A DNA stretch of 40,614 bases, from contig NZ_RFFI01000023.1 of the NCBI RefSeq assembly GCF_003696205.1, forward strand, positions 1 to 40,614, written 5' to 3'. Both the position numbers and the translations under genes were made by a program. Each line of letters opens with the position of its first letter. Position 1 is the stretch's first letter. This stretch comes from Cellulomonas triticagri (GTDB lineage: Bacteria > Actinomycetota > Actinomycetes > Actinomycetales > Cellulomonadaceae). Positions 25,319 through 33,375 of the stretch are shown piece after piece. The notes below the pieces were generated by a model. It was not told the DNA's origin and made no database searches. It saw only the letters and a list, made by a program, of their open reading frames with translations.

Positions 25319-28228
25319 TCACCCGGGTGGGTCGTCGACCCCCAGCAGCCCGCGCCGGTGCGCGACGGCGACGGCCTCGGTGCGACCGCCGACGCCGAGC
25401 TTGCCCAGCACGCGCGAGACGTGCACGGACACCGTCTTGCCGCTGATGTAGAGACGTTCGCCGATCTGCCGGTTGCTCAGCCCCTCGGCGACGAGGGCCA
25501 GCACCTCCGCCTCACGCGCCGTGAGCACGTCGGCGCCGCCGCCGGGGACGCCCGGCAGGTCGAGCCGGGCGCGGCGGGACAGGTCCCCGAGCGCCGTCGC
25601 GAGCGGCACCGCGCCGATCTCGCGGGCGGTGGCGAGCGCGAGCGCGGCCTGCTCGCGGGCGGCGTCCCGGTCGCCCGTCGTCAGCAGCGCCTCGGCCCAG
25701 CGGCGCCGCGCCCGCGCGACCTCGTAGTCGTACCCGTAGTCGAAGCCCTCCGCGGTGCGGCCCCAGGTGGCCGGGTCGTCCGTGCCGGTGAGGCGGCCGT
25801 GCTCGGCGTGCGCCCGGGCCAGCCAGGCACGCCCCTCGGGGCCCATCTGCCCGCCGCGGGGCCGACCGCGGTCCGCCGTCACGACGGCGCGCTCCAGCAG
25901 CCGGGCACCGACCGCCAGGTGCTCGGCGGGGTCCCGCCCGGCGAGCCGGTCGGCGGCGGCCAGGTCGGCGAGCGCGGCGATGCCGAGCGCCGACAGCCAG
26001 ATGCCGCCGAGGAAGTAGTCGGACCACACGCGCCCGATCTCGTCGAGGAGCTCGTGCGCCAGCGCGACCGCCTCGTCCAGGCGCCCGGCCCAGGTCAGGG
26101 CGTCGACGGCGCAGCCCCCGGCGATGAGCGTGATCATCGTGTCCCCGTGCTGCCCGTGCAGCAGCGACAGGCTGCGCTCGGCGGCGTCGGCGTCGCCCCG
26201 GGCGACCACGGCGTACATCTGCACGCCCTCGACGGCGGACAGGGCGCGCGGCGGTCCGGGATCGGCGCTGGGCACGGGGGCGCCCAGGTCCCCTCGGGTG
26301 TACCGGACGATCTCGGCGATGAGCCGCAGCTCGACGCCGTAGGTGCTCCAGGTGAGCCCCGCGCGGGCGGCGAGGGCCAGCCCGGCGTCCACGGCGTCGG
26401 CGGCGTCCGCGAGCCGACCGGCGTAGAACCGGTTGGTCGCGAGGTTGTACGTGCAGCGCAGCTCGGTGGTGGTGTCCCCGGCGCTCCGGGCCCGGTCGAG
26501 GGCGTCGCTGAGCAGGTCCGCGGCGCGGTCGGGGTCCTCGACCACGAGCACGGCGAGCGAGATGAGCGCGTCCGCCTCGGCGTCGGTCGCCCCGGCCGAG
26601 CGGGCCTCGTCCACGGCCGCCGCGGCGGCGATCTCCGCCTGGTCGTCCAGGTCCGAGTTCAGGGCCGCGCGGGCGTGCGTGGCGAGCGCCCACGCCCGGT
26701 CGGCGTTCGGGGGCAGCGGGCTGGCGTCCAGCGCGGCGAGCGCCCGGTCGGTCTCCCGCAGCGCCTCGTCGATGCGCTCGACACCGAGCAGGTGCCGGGC
26801 GAGCGTCGTGCGGACCGCGGCGAGCCGCCGGACGTCCGCCGACCCGGCGCCGTCGACCACGCCCACCGCCTCGCGGGCGAGGGCCACGGCGCGCTCGCCG
26901 AGGCCCGCACGGGCCCCGGCGGTCGCCGCGGCGAGCAGCACCTCGACGCGGTCCTGCCCGAGGTCCGCCGCCGCGTCGGGGACGCCGGACCACAGCCGCA
27001 GCACCGTCTCCAGGTGCCGCAGCTCCTCGGCGGGGGCGAGCACCCGGCCCGCCTCGCGGGCGGCGTCGCGGGACGCCAGCAGGGCGAGCCGCTGGTCGTG
27101 GGACAGCAGGGCGTGGTGGGCGCGCTCCGCGGGGGTCGCGAGCGCGGGGTCGGTCGCGGCGGCGAGCAGGTAGCCGCGGTGCAGCGCGACCTGCTCCCCG
27201 GGCAGCAGGTCGGTGTAGACGGCCTCGGCCAGCAGCGCGTGCCGGAACGCGATCCGGCCGTCCTCGCCCACGAGGACGTCGAACGTGTCGGCGTCGTCGA
27301 CCACGGCGCGCAGCAGCGGCTCGGCGACGCGGCGTCCGGCGGCGGAGGCGGTGCGCACCAGGCGCTGCACCGCGGGGTCGAGCTGCTCGAGCCGGGCGCG
27401 CAGCACGTCGGCGAGCGTCCCGGGCAGGTCGGTGCCGGCTCCCCGCGCCTCCAGCAGCTCCTCCGCGAAGTACGCGTTGCCCTCGGACCGGCGCTGGATG
27501 CGCGCGAGCGCCTCCGCCGGCAGTGGGTGCCCGGCGAGCGCGGTCGTGAAGTCGCGCAGCTCGTCCGGGGTGAACGGCGGCAGGTCGAGGCGCTCGACTC
27601 GCGGGTGCCGCCCGAGCTCGGCGAGCACGGGGCGCAGCGGGTGCCGGCGGTGCAGGTCGTCGGCCCGGTACGACGCCACGAGCAGCACCGGCTCCGACCG
27701 CAGGCGCGCGACGAGGTACCGCAGCAGGTCCCGGCTGGACGAGTCGGCCCAGTGCAGGTCCTCCAGCACCAGGACCAGCGGTGCGCCCGCCCGGCCCGAC
27801 GACGCCAGCACGGACGCGACCCCGTCGAACAGCTGCAGCCGCTCGCCCTGCTCGTCCGCCGCGCCCGGCGGCGGCGCACCGGGCGACGCCCCGGGGAGCG
27901 TGGGCACCAGGCGCCGCAGCGCGGGGCGGGTGGCGGCGACCTGCGCGGCGCCCTCCGGGTCGGCCTCGGCGAGCTGCAGGAGCGCGTCCGCGAACGGCAG
28001 GTACGGCAGCCCGATCTCGCCGAGGTCGACGGCGTGGCTGGTCACCACGGTGGCGCCGCGCTCGGCGGCGAGCCGGGCGAGGTGGGTGAGCAGCCGCGTC
28101 TTGCCGACGCCCGCGTCCGCCCCGACCAGCACGAGCCCGGGCTCGCCGCGGCCCGCGCGCTCGACCGCCCCGAGCAGGACGTCCACCTGCTCGGCGCGGG
28201 CGACGAAGGCGTGCGCGGACCGGGTCAC
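25319..28228 (-). CDS. Large LuxR-family (LAL/MalT-type) ATP-dependent transcriptional regulator
   Basis: About 969 residues. An N-terminal AAA-like ATPase has Walker A in LVGADAGVGKTRLL and Walker B in LVLVLEDLHWADSSSRDLLR. Then come several hundred alanine-rich helical residues that look like TPR-type repeats. The C-terminal LuxR helix-turn-helix is LTAREAEVLALVAEGLSNRQ with GKTVSVHVSRVLGKLGV. LAL proteins bind ATP and an inducer before activating target promoters; the inducer is unknown here. GTG 28228 is preferred because CACGAT lies seven bases upstream; GTG 28258 would add ten residues. Neighbouring phased repeats (28577-28615) may be its targets, which is inference. Confidence 0.88.
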   Translation of the reverse strand: MTRSAHAFVARAEQVDVLLGAVERAGRGEPGLVLVGADAGVGKTRLLTHLARLAAERGATVVTSHAVDLGEIGLPYLPFADALLQLAEADPEGAAQVAATRPALRRLVPTLPGASPGAPPPGAADEQGERLQLFDGVASVLASSGRAGAPLVLVLEDLHWADSSSRDLLRYLVARLRSEPVLLVASYRADDLHRRHPLRPVLAELGRHPRVERLDLPPFTPDELRDFTTALAGHPLPAEALARIQRRSEGNAYFAEELLEARGAGTDLPGTLADVLRARLEQLDPAVQRLVRTASAAGRRVAEPLLRAVVDDADTFDVLVGEDGRIAFRHALLAEAVYTDLLPGEQVALHRGYLLAAATDPALATPAERAHHALLSHDQRLALLASRDAAREAGRVLAPAEELRHLETVLRLWSGVPDAAADLGQDRVEVLLAAATAGARAGLGERAVALAREAVGVVDGAGSADVRRLAAVRTTLARHLLGVERIDEALRETDRALAALDASPLPPNADRAWALATHARAALNSDLDDQAEIAAAAAVDEARSAGATDAEADALISLAVLVVEDPDRAADLLSDALDRARSAGDTTTELRCTYNLATNRFYAGRLADAADAVDAGLALAARAGLTWSTYGVELRLIAEIVRYTRGDLGAPVPSADPGPPRALSAVEGVQMYAVVARGDADAAERSLSLLHGQHGDTMITLIAGGCAVDALTWAGRLDEAVALAHELLDEIGRVWSDYFLGGIWLSALGIAALADLAAADRLAGRDPAEHLAVGARLLERAVVTADRGRPRGGQMGPEGRAWLARAHAEHGRLTGTDDPATWGRTAEGFDYGYDYEVARARRRWAEALLTTGDRDAAREQAALALATAREIGAVPLATALGDLSRRARLDLPGVPGGGADVLTAREAEVLALVAEGLSNRQIGERLYISGKTVSVHVSRVLGKLGVGGRTEAVAVAHRRGLLGVDDPPG

Positions 28229-28305
28229 GAGGTTGATCGTGGCAGCACCCACCGACACCCGTCAGCCCCGTCCGCCCCGCGCGGCGCAGCGCGCCCCGGC
28301 CCCCG

Positions 28306-28425
28306 TCACCGGCGGTGACGGCGCCGCCAGCGCCACCCCAGGTCGGATCCGCGCACCGCGGCCCGCACCACCTCGCGCCGGTAGGCCACCTCGGCGTCCA
28401 GCGCCGGTCCCCACACCGTGTCCAT
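28306..28425 (-). CDS. Small basic protein, 39 residues
   Basis: ATG 28425 is preceded by GGGGGA with five-base spacing. The product is MDTVWGPALDAEVAYRREVV followed by RAAVRGSDLGWRWRRRHRR: an acidic-amphipathic first half and an Arg-rich tail. The W-x-P-x-L-x-A-E-x-x-Y-R pattern resembles short unannotated actinobacterial proteins I have seen, but no function is known to me. It lies between the LAL regulator and a large inverted repeat. The ribosome-binding site, clean start and family-like opening support a real gene. Confidence 0.5.
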   Translation of the reverse strand: MDTVWGPALDAEVAYRREVVRAAVRGSDLGWRWRRRHRR

Positions 28426-28442
28426 CTCGTCCCCCGCCCTCC

Positions 28443-28477
28443 CCGGCGGGCCCGCCCCCTCCGGGCGGGCCCGCCGG
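28443..28477. repeat. Perfect 15-bp inverted repeat in the leader of the 39-residue gene
   Basis: CCGGCGGGCCCGCCC and its complement around CCTCC. Each arm also contains its own palindrome (GGCGGGCCCGCC). It lies 18 bases upstream of ATG 28425 on the reverse strand, so it may act as an attenuator or a boundary hairpin for divergent transcripts. Confidence 0.6.
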
Positions 28478-28576
28478 TCCTCGTCGTGACCTGATGCCTC
28501 CACCCTGCTGCTGAGGCACCGGTGCCCGGATCGGGCGACCGTCGCGTACCTCGCGTCGCACGGCGCGGGCTCCGGG

Positions 28577-28615
28577 CCTGAGGTGCCCCTGAGGCCCGCC
28601 TGAGGTGCCCTGAGG
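28577..28615. promoter_or_regulatory. Four phased CCTGAGG repeats upstream of the HAD gene
   Basis: CCTGAGG occurs at 28577, 28588, 28599 and 28609, spaced 11, 11 and 10 bases, which is one helical turn each. A related palindrome GGCACCGGTGCC lies at 28514-28525. The spacing suggests cooperative binding of a regulator on one face of the DNA, about 50 bases before ATG 28666. Confidence 0.5.
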
Positions 28616-28665
28616 CGGGGTGCGCCACCCGGCGCGGCCCGCCGTCGGCGTGCGAGGCTCGGGGC

Positions 28666-29385
28666 ATGACGACGCCGCAGCCCGCCCCGCCCGCCGCCAC
28701 CGACGCCGCGCCCGCGCGCGACGTGCTCGCCGAGACGTTCGACGCCGTGCTGTTCGACATGGACGGCACGCTGATCTCGTCCACGGGCTCGGTGGAGCGC
28801 TGCTGGCTGCGGCTGGCGGAGGAGTTCGGGATGCCGACCGGGCCGATGAGCCCGTTCGCGTTCCACGGCGTCCCGGCGCGCGCGATCATCGACGACCTGC
28901 TCGCGGACCGTCCCCAGGACGTGCGGGACGCGGCGCTCGCACGGGTGGTGGAGCTGGAGATCGCGGACGTCGCGGGCATCGAGGTGCTGCCGGGTGCGGC
29001 GGACGCGCTGGCGGTGCTGGCCCCGGCGGGGCGGTGCGCGGTGGTGACCTCGTGCGGGTCCGCGCTGGCGGCGGCGCGGTTCGGCGCGGTGGACCTGGTG
29101 GCCCCGCCGCGGACGGTGACGGCGGACGACGTCGAGCGCGGCAAGCCGGACCCGGAGCCGTACCTGCGCGGTGCGGCGGCGCTGGGCGTGGACGCGCGCC
29201 GGTGCCTGGTGGTCGAGGACGCGGAGTCGGGGGTGCGCTCGGGTCGCGCGGCGGGCGCGGCGACGCTCGCGCTGCGCACCACGCACGCCGCGGGGCCGGG
29301 CGGCGGCGCGGACCTCGTGGTCGCCGACCTGGGGGCGGTGCGGTTCGCGGTGCACCCGGACGGGGTCCGGGTGGTCGCCGCCTGA
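28666..29385 (+). CDS. HAD-family phosphatase (beta-phosphoglucomutase-like subgroup)
   Basis: The 239-residue enzyme has all four HAD motifs: DxDGT as AVLFDMDGTLISS, Ser/Thr in CAVVTSCGSALAA, Lys in ERGKPDPEPYLRG, and the acidic pair in CLVVEDAESGVRSG. The alpha-helical cap after motif I places it with small sugar-phosphate phosphatases and phosphoglucomutase-like enzymes. Glycerol-phosphate or sugar-phosphate hydrolysis is a reasonable guess. The ATG at 28666 has GAGGCT six bases upstream, a weak -10 match. The four CCTGAGG repeats precede it. Confidence 0.9.
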   Translation: MTTPQPAPPAATDAAPARDVLAETFDAVLFDMDGTLISSTGSVERCWLRLAEEFGMPTGPMSPFAFHGVPARAIIDDLLADRPQDVRDAALARVVELEIADVAGIEVLPGAADALAVLAPAGRCAVVTSCGSALAAARFGAVDLVAPPRTVTADDVERGKPDPEPYLRGAAALGVDARRCLVVEDAESGVRSGRAAGAATLALRTTHAAGPGGGADLVVADLGAVRFAVHPDGVRVVAA

Positions 29386-29398
29386 GCGGTGGCCGGGT

Positions 29399-29427
29399 CA
29401 GGGTGCGGTTCAGGGTCGCCCCAGGGT
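29399..29427. promoter_or_regulatory. Three phased CAGGGT repeats upstream of the PspC gene
   Basis: CAGGGT occurs at 29399, 29411 and 29422, spaced 12 and 11 bases. CACCGT at 29461-29466 is a possible -10 box, which would place the repeats near -45 to -75, the usual place for an activator. Confidence 0.45.
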
Positions 29428-29520
29428 CCGTCCCGGATGTGCGGGGGCGGCCCGGCGCGGCACCGTAGGGGTTGTCGCCACGGCGACGACCATCCGCAGC
29501 ACCGACAGGGAGTGACGACG

Positions 29521-29877
29521 ATGACCGGCATCTACGAGACCATGTGGCGCAGCGGCCTGGTCCGGCCGCAGGACGGGCGCGTGCTGGGCGGCGTCTGCGC
29601 CGGGCTCGCGCGCCGCTTCGGCATGGACGCCTGGCCGATGCGCTGGCTGTTCCTGATCGTGCTGATCGTGCTGCCGGGCAGCCCGCTGCTCATCTACCCG
29701 CTGCTGTGGATCTTCATGCCGGGGCAGGACTGGGTGGCGCGCACGCACGGCCCGTCCGCCTACGCGGCGTCGTTCCCGCAGGCGTACCCGGCCCAGCAGC
29801 CGTACCCCGCGCAGCAGCCGTACCCGGGCCAGCAGCCCTACCCGGCGCCGCCCGCGGACGGTGACGCCCCGCGCTGA
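29521..29877 (+). CDS. PspC-domain envelope-stress protein
   Basis: The 118-residue protein has a PspC domain in its first 70 residues: RPQDGRVLGGVCAGLARRFG, then a transmembrane segment LFLIVLIVLPGSPLLIYPLL and FMPGQ. A tail of PYP(A/G)QQ repeats (three copies) follows. PspC-like proteins sense or relieve membrane damage and in actinobacteria are often controlled by LuxR-type two-component systems. The start is ATG 29521 with AGGGAGTG at 29507-29514; an open frame upstream has no family sequence. The 3' end overlaps the convergent gene by 40 bases. Confidence 0.85.
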   Translation: MTGIYETMWRSGLVRPQDGRVLGGVCAGLARRFGMDAWPMRWLFLIVLIVLPGSPLLIYPLLWIFMPGQDWVARTHGPSAYAASFPQAYPAQQPYPAQQPYPGQQPYPAPPADGDAPR

Positions 29878-30569
29878 GCGGGGTCCAGCAGGACGTTGTA
29901 CCGCGGGACCGGGGGGAGGGCCCGGGTCTCGCGGAGCCACCGCGGGGTCGCCTCGACGGGGAACGCGGTGACCGGGCGCACGCCGTCCGGCCCGACCAGC
30001 CCGTAGACCAGCGCCCCGCCCCCGACGCCCTGCGCACGGTGCACCACCGTGCGCAGGGCGTCGGCCGTCCCCGGGACGGGGTCGTCCCGGTGCAGCAGGG
30101 TGCCGGGGCCGTCCGGTGCCGCGAGCACGGGCAGCACGGCGTCGGTGACGCGCTGCAGCAGGGTCCGGTCGTCGGGCCGGTGCCAGGGCAGCAGGTGCCG
30201 CGGGTCGAGGCCGAGGGCGACGGCGAGGGCGCCGCCGGTCCACCGGTCGCGCTTGAGCCCGTACGGGGTGGGCACCGTGGACAGCAGGTACCCGTAGACG
30301 TGCGCGAGCCCGGCGTCGGTGCCGGGGAACTCGACGGGCAGCCCGGCGAGCACCTGGAGGCGCGCGAGGACCGCCCGGTCGAGGACGGGCGCGCGGGTGT
30401 GCTCGTCGACCACCGTCGACCGGGCCCACCGGCCGAAGGTGCCGCGCTCGCGGTCGGCGACGACCTGGGCGACGAGCCAGCCGAGCGGTCCGTCGGTGGC
30501 GAGGGGGTCGTCGGTGCGGGCGGCGGCGTCGAGCGCGGCGAGCGCGTGGTCGTCGGCGGGGGTGGGCAC
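29838..30569 (-). CDS. Protein of unknown function
   Basis: The 243-residue product contains GPLGWLVAQVVADRERGTFG, LAHVYGYLLSTVPTPYGLKR, DRWTGGALAVALGLDPRHLL and FPVEATPRWLRETRALPPVP. It is soluble with no signal. Homologues I have seen carry unhelpful automatic names, and no catalytic motif is evident, so the function is left open. GTG 30569 is supported by TAGCCT six bases upstream on the reverse strand. Its last 40 coding bases overlap the PspC gene in the opposite direction. Confidence 0.7.
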   Translation of the reverse strand: MPTPADDHALAALDAAARTDDPLATDGPLGWLVAQVVADRERGTFGRWARSTVVDEHTRAPVLDRAVLARLQVLAGLPVEFPGTDAGLAHVYGYLLSTVPTPYGLKRDRWTGGALAVALGLDPRHLLPWHRPDDRTLLQRVTDAVLPVLAAPDGPGTLLHRDDPVPGTADALRTVVHRAQGVGGGALVYGLVGPDGVRPVTAFPVEATPRWLRETRALPPVPRYNVLLDPAQRGASPSAGGAG

Positions 30570-30575
30570 CCGCGC

Positions 30576-30581
30576 AGGCTA
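30576..30581 (-). promoter_or_regulatory. -10 box of a probable leaderless transcript (unknown 243-residue protein)
   Basis: TAGCCT on the reverse strand, six bases before GTG 30569. Confidence 0.45.
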
Positions 30582-30640
30582 GCGGCGCGTCGACGCCGCC
30601 CCGGGCGGGGACGGGGCCTTCGGCCATGCCGCGCGCGAGA

Positions 30641-30662
30641 GTTCTCCTGGAGTTCACACGGA
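30641..30662 (+). promoter_or_regulatory. Candidate PHO box (PhoP-binding direct repeats)
   Basis: Two adjacent 11-base units, GTTCTCCTGGA and GTTCACACGGA, agree with each other at 8 of 11 positions. Each matches the published Streptomyces PhoP direct-repeat unit (G, G/T, TCA, YYY, R, S, S) at about 9 of 11. They end about 28 bases before a possible -10 box, as expected for a PhoP activator site. Confidence 0.6.
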
Positions 30663-30711
30663 CGTGGTGAAACCGTCCATGGGGTACCCCTAGCGTGGAC
30701 GGTGCGTCCAC
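30660..30711. promoter_or_regulatory. Candidate operator (RpiR?) and -10 region of the phn-like operon
   Basis: GGACG and CGTCC half-sites occur as two inverted pairs: 30660-30664 with 30674-30678, and 30697-30701 with 30705-30709. The second pair lies in the perfect repeat GTGGACG-GTG-CGTCCAC (30695-30711). Pair centres are about 34 bases apart. TAGCGT (30691-30696) is a possible -10 box, so a bound repressor would cover the start site. Confidence 0.45.
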
Positions 30712-30767
30712 ACGGGCGTTCTCCACCGGGCTGCGCTCGCCGCACGCCCCCGCACGCAAGGCGATCC

Positions 30768-31571
30768 GTGAGCCGAACCGACACCCTCCTCCTGCTCGAC
30801 TTCGACGGCACCGTCGCGGTCGGGCACGGACCGGTGCTGGCGTACGCCCGCGCCGCCTCCGGCAGCCTGGACCCCGCCCCCGCGGCGGCGTTCCGGGCCG
30901 ACGTCGCCGCCGCGCTCGACACCGTCGACGACCCCGCCCCGACCGGGCGCCGCGCGGGCGGCCGGGCCCCGGCGACCACGGACCGGCTGCTGCCGCTCGA
31001 CGGCTACGACCTGGTCCGGGTGCTCGCCGAGCGGCACGGCATCGGCCCGCTCGCCCTGTCCGCCGCGTACCTCGCGAGCCGGCACGCCCTCGGCACCCCC
31101 GAGGCCCCGGTCGCCGCCCCGCGCGGCCTCGCGGCCGTCCTCGCCGAGGTGCGCACCGAGGCCCGCGTCGTCCTCGCGACCAACGCCCCGGACATCCGCC
31201 TGACCGAGACGCTCGCCGCGCTCGGGCTGTCCGGCCTGCTCGACGCGGTGCTCACCGACGTCGGCAAGCCCGGCGGCATGGACGCCGTCCTCGACCGGTG
31301 CGGCGTGCGCCCCGACGGCGCCGGCACCCGGGTGCTCAGCGTCGGCGACGTCTGGGTCAACGACCTCGCGCCCGTCGCCGCCCGCGGTCACACGACCGCC
31401 CTCATCTCCCGGCGCCCGCCGCCGGAGGCCCGTCCCACCTGGACCGTGCCCGCCCTGCCGGACCTGTACCCGGCGCTGCGCGAGTGGGTCCGCACGGGCG
31501 CAGTCCCGCCCACCGCACCGAGCACCACCCCCACCGCCCGGGTCCCCGAGCGGATCACGAGTGAAGGATGA
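30768..31571 (+). CDS. HAD-superfamily hydrolase, first gene of the phn-like operon
   Basis: The 267-residue enzyme begins RTDTLLLLDFDGTVAVGHGP (motif I DFDGT). It has RVVLATNAPDIRLTETLAAL (motif II region), a Lys in LTDVGKPGGMDAVLDR, and the acidic motif IV in VLSVGDVWVNDLAPVAARGH. It is a phosphatase or phosphonatase by family. The short cap and lack of the PhnX cap lysine region that I could recognise make a phosphomonoesterase more likely than phosphonoacetaldehyde hydrolase. GTG 30768 was chosen as the first start after the promoter. Its stop overlaps the ATG of phnD (ATGA at 31568). Confidence 0.8.
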   Translation: MSRTDTLLLLDFDGTVAVGHGPVLAYARAASGSLDPAPAAAFRADVAAALDTVDDPAPTGRRAGGRAPATTDRLLPLDGYDLVRVLAERHGIGPLALSAAYLASRHALGTPEAPVAAPRGLAAVLAEVRTEARVVLATNAPDIRLTETLAALGLSGLLDAVLTDVGKPGGMDAVLDRCGVRPDGAGTRVLSVGDVWVNDLAPVAARGHTTALISRRPPPEARPTWTVPALPDLYPALREWVRTGAVPPTAPSTTPTARVPERITSEG

Positions 31572-31573
31572 CC

Positions 31574-32551
31574 ATGTCGAAGCACGTCCTGCCCGGCGCC
31601 GCCCTGCTCGCCGCGGCCGCGCTCACGCTCGCCGCCTGCTCCTCCGGTGACGCCGAGGCGTCGCCCGCCGGCGGCGAGACCGCCGCCGACCCCACGTCGC
31701 TGACGCTCGCGCTGGTCCCGTCCCAGGACCAGAACGGCCTCGTCGACACCGCCGCGCCCCTGACCGACTTCCTCACCGAGGAGCTCGGCATCGAGGTCAC
31801 CGGCGTCGTCTCCAAGGACTACCAGGCCGCCGTCGAGGCCATGGGCGCCGACCAGGCGCAGATCGGCTTCCTGCCCTCGCTGCAGCTGTGGCAGGCGGCG
31901 GACATGTACGACGCCAGCGTCGTGCTGCAGACCGAGCGCAACGGCAACATCTCCTACCCGGCGCAGTTCATGACGAACAACCCGGACAAGTACTGCGAGG
32001 ACGAGCCGGTCGAGCGCGACGGGATGCTGTTCTGCAACGGCGCCGACGCGATGCAGGGCCCCGCCGGGCTCGACTCGATCGAGAAGGTCGCGGGGGCGAA
32101 GGTCGCGCTGCTCGGCCCGGCGTCGCCCGCGGGCTACATCTACCCGGTGCTCGCGCTGCAGGAGGCGGGCCTCGACACCGACGCCGATATCGAGCAGATC
32201 CCGGTCGCCGCCAACGACGCCTCGGTGCTCGCCGTCTACAACGGCGACGCCGAGGTCGGCTTCTCGTTCTGGGACGCCCGCAGCATCGTCGTCAAGGACA
32301 CCCCGGACGTCGGCCAGAAGGTCGTGGTGTTCGCCCTCACCGAGGAGATCCCGAACGACGGCGTCGCGCTGTCGTCGTCGCTGTCGCAGGACCTCCAGGA
32401 CCGCATCTCCACGGCGCTCGAGGACTACTCGAACACCGAGGAGGGCTCGCAGGTCCTCACCGACATCTACTCCATCTCGAAGCTCGCCCCGGCCGACCCG
32501 GCGTCCCTCGACGTCGTCGCCCGCGCGGCGGAGAAGCTCGGCCTGCAGTGA
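31574..32551 (+). CDS. phnD: PhnD-type substrate-binding lipoprotein of a phosphonate/organophosphate ABC transporter
   Basis: The 325-residue protein has a signal with lipobox (ALTLAACSS). A PhnD-like fold follows: [60 protein letters not shown], and [20 protein letters not shown], where Ser/Thr-rich loops bind the phosphonate or phosphite oxygen atoms. The [16 protein letters not shown] segment may hold a disulfide. ATG 31574 is preferred over ATG 31568 because GAAGG then has a six-base spacing. The ligand (phosphonate, phosphite or phosphate ester) cannot be told from sequence. It overlaps phnC by a GTGA quartet. Confidence 0.87.
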   Translation: MSKHVLPGAALLAAAALTLAACSSGDAEASPAGGETAADPTSLTLALVPSQDQNGLVDTAAPLTDFLTEELGIEVTGVVSKDYQAAVEAMGADQAQIGFLPSLQLWQAADMYDASVVLQTERNGNISYPAQFMTNNPDKYCEDEPVERDGMLFCNGADAMQGPAGLDSIEKVAGAKVALLGPASPAGYIYPVLALQEAGLDTDADIEQIPVAANDASVLAVYNGDAEVGFSFWDARSIVVKDTPDVGQKVVVFALTEEIPNDGVALSSSLSQDLQDRISTALEDYSNTEEGSQVLTDIYSISKLAPADPASLDVVARAAEKLGLQ

Positions 32552-33375
32552 GCGCACCGCTCACCTCCGCGGCCCCGGCGGGCACCCCCGCCGGGGCCGC
32601 GGCGCCGTGGCCCGTCCGGCTGCGCGACGTCGTCGTGCGGTACCCGAACGGCGTCGTGGCGCTCGACGGGGTGTCCCTCGACATCGCGGCGGGGGAGATG
32701 GTGGCCGTCGTCGGCCTGTCCGGCTCCGGCAAGTCCTCCCTCATCCGCACCCTGAACGGCCTCGTGCCGGTCACCTCCGGCACCGTCGAGGTCGGCGGGC
32801 ACGACGTGACCGCCGCGCGCGGCCGGGCGCTGCGCGCGCTGCGCGGCGAGGTCGGCATGATCTTCCAGGGCTTCAACCTGGCCGGACGCGCCACCGTGCT
32901 GCAGAACGTGCTGGTCGGCCGGGTCGCGCACGCCCCGGCGTGGCGCACCCTCCTGGGCGCGCACACCGCCGCGGACACGGCGGTCGCCGCCGAGGCCCTG
33001 GACCGGGTCGGCATGCTCGACCGCGCCTGGCACCGCGCCGCCCACCTCTCCGGCGGGCAGCAGCAGCGCGTCGCCATCGCCCGGGCGCTCGCCCAGCAGC
33101 CGCGCGCGGTGCTGGCCGACGAGCCCGTCGCGAGCCTCGACCCGCCCACCGCGCACGGCGTGATGGCGGACCTGCGGCGGATCAACCGCGACCTCGGCAT
33201 CACCGTGCTGGTGAACCTGCACCTGCTGGACCTCGCCCGCGAGTACGGCACCCGGCTCATCGGCCTGCGGGCCGGGCAGGTCGTCTACGACGGCTCCGCG
33301 GCGGACGCCAGCGACCGGGTGTTCGAGGACATCTACGGCCGGTCCATCCGCCCCGACGACGTGCTCGGCACGTGA
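32548..33375 (+). CDS. phnC: PhnC-type ATP-binding subunit
   Basis: The 275-residue ABC ATPase has Walker [10 protein letters not shown] (Lys62), Q-loop [20 protein letters not shown], signature LSGGQQQR, Walker [14 protein letters not shown] and the switch His in [11 protein letters not shown]. The FQ-F-N-L and VLVGR segments are typical of PhnC. It would energise import of the ligand held by PhnD. The GTG start overlaps the phnD stop and its own stop overlaps the next GTG, so translation is coupled. A Pro/Ala-rich N-terminal extension of about 20 residues precedes the domain. Confidence 0.93.
   Translation: MSAPLTSAAPAGTPAGAAAPWPVRLRDVVVRYPNGVVALDGVSLDIAAGEMVAVVGLSGSGKSSLIRTLNGLVPVTSGTVEVGGHDVTAARGRALRALRGEVGMIFQGFNLAGRATVLQNVLVGRVAHAPAWRTLLGAHTAADTAVAAEALDRVGMLDRAWHRAAHLSGGQQQRVAIARALAQQPRAVLADEPVASLDPPTAHGVMADLRRINRDLGITVLVNLHLLDLAREYGTRLIGLRAGQVVYDGSAADASDRVFEDIYGRSIRPDDVLGT

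Noticed and set aside
25512..29531. Very long reverse open frame over the LAL gene and the HAD gene
   Set aside because: Composition is Arg/Ala/Pro-rich low complexity, as expected of out-of-frame translation of GC-rich genes. The LuxR-family protein in another frame explains the DNA.
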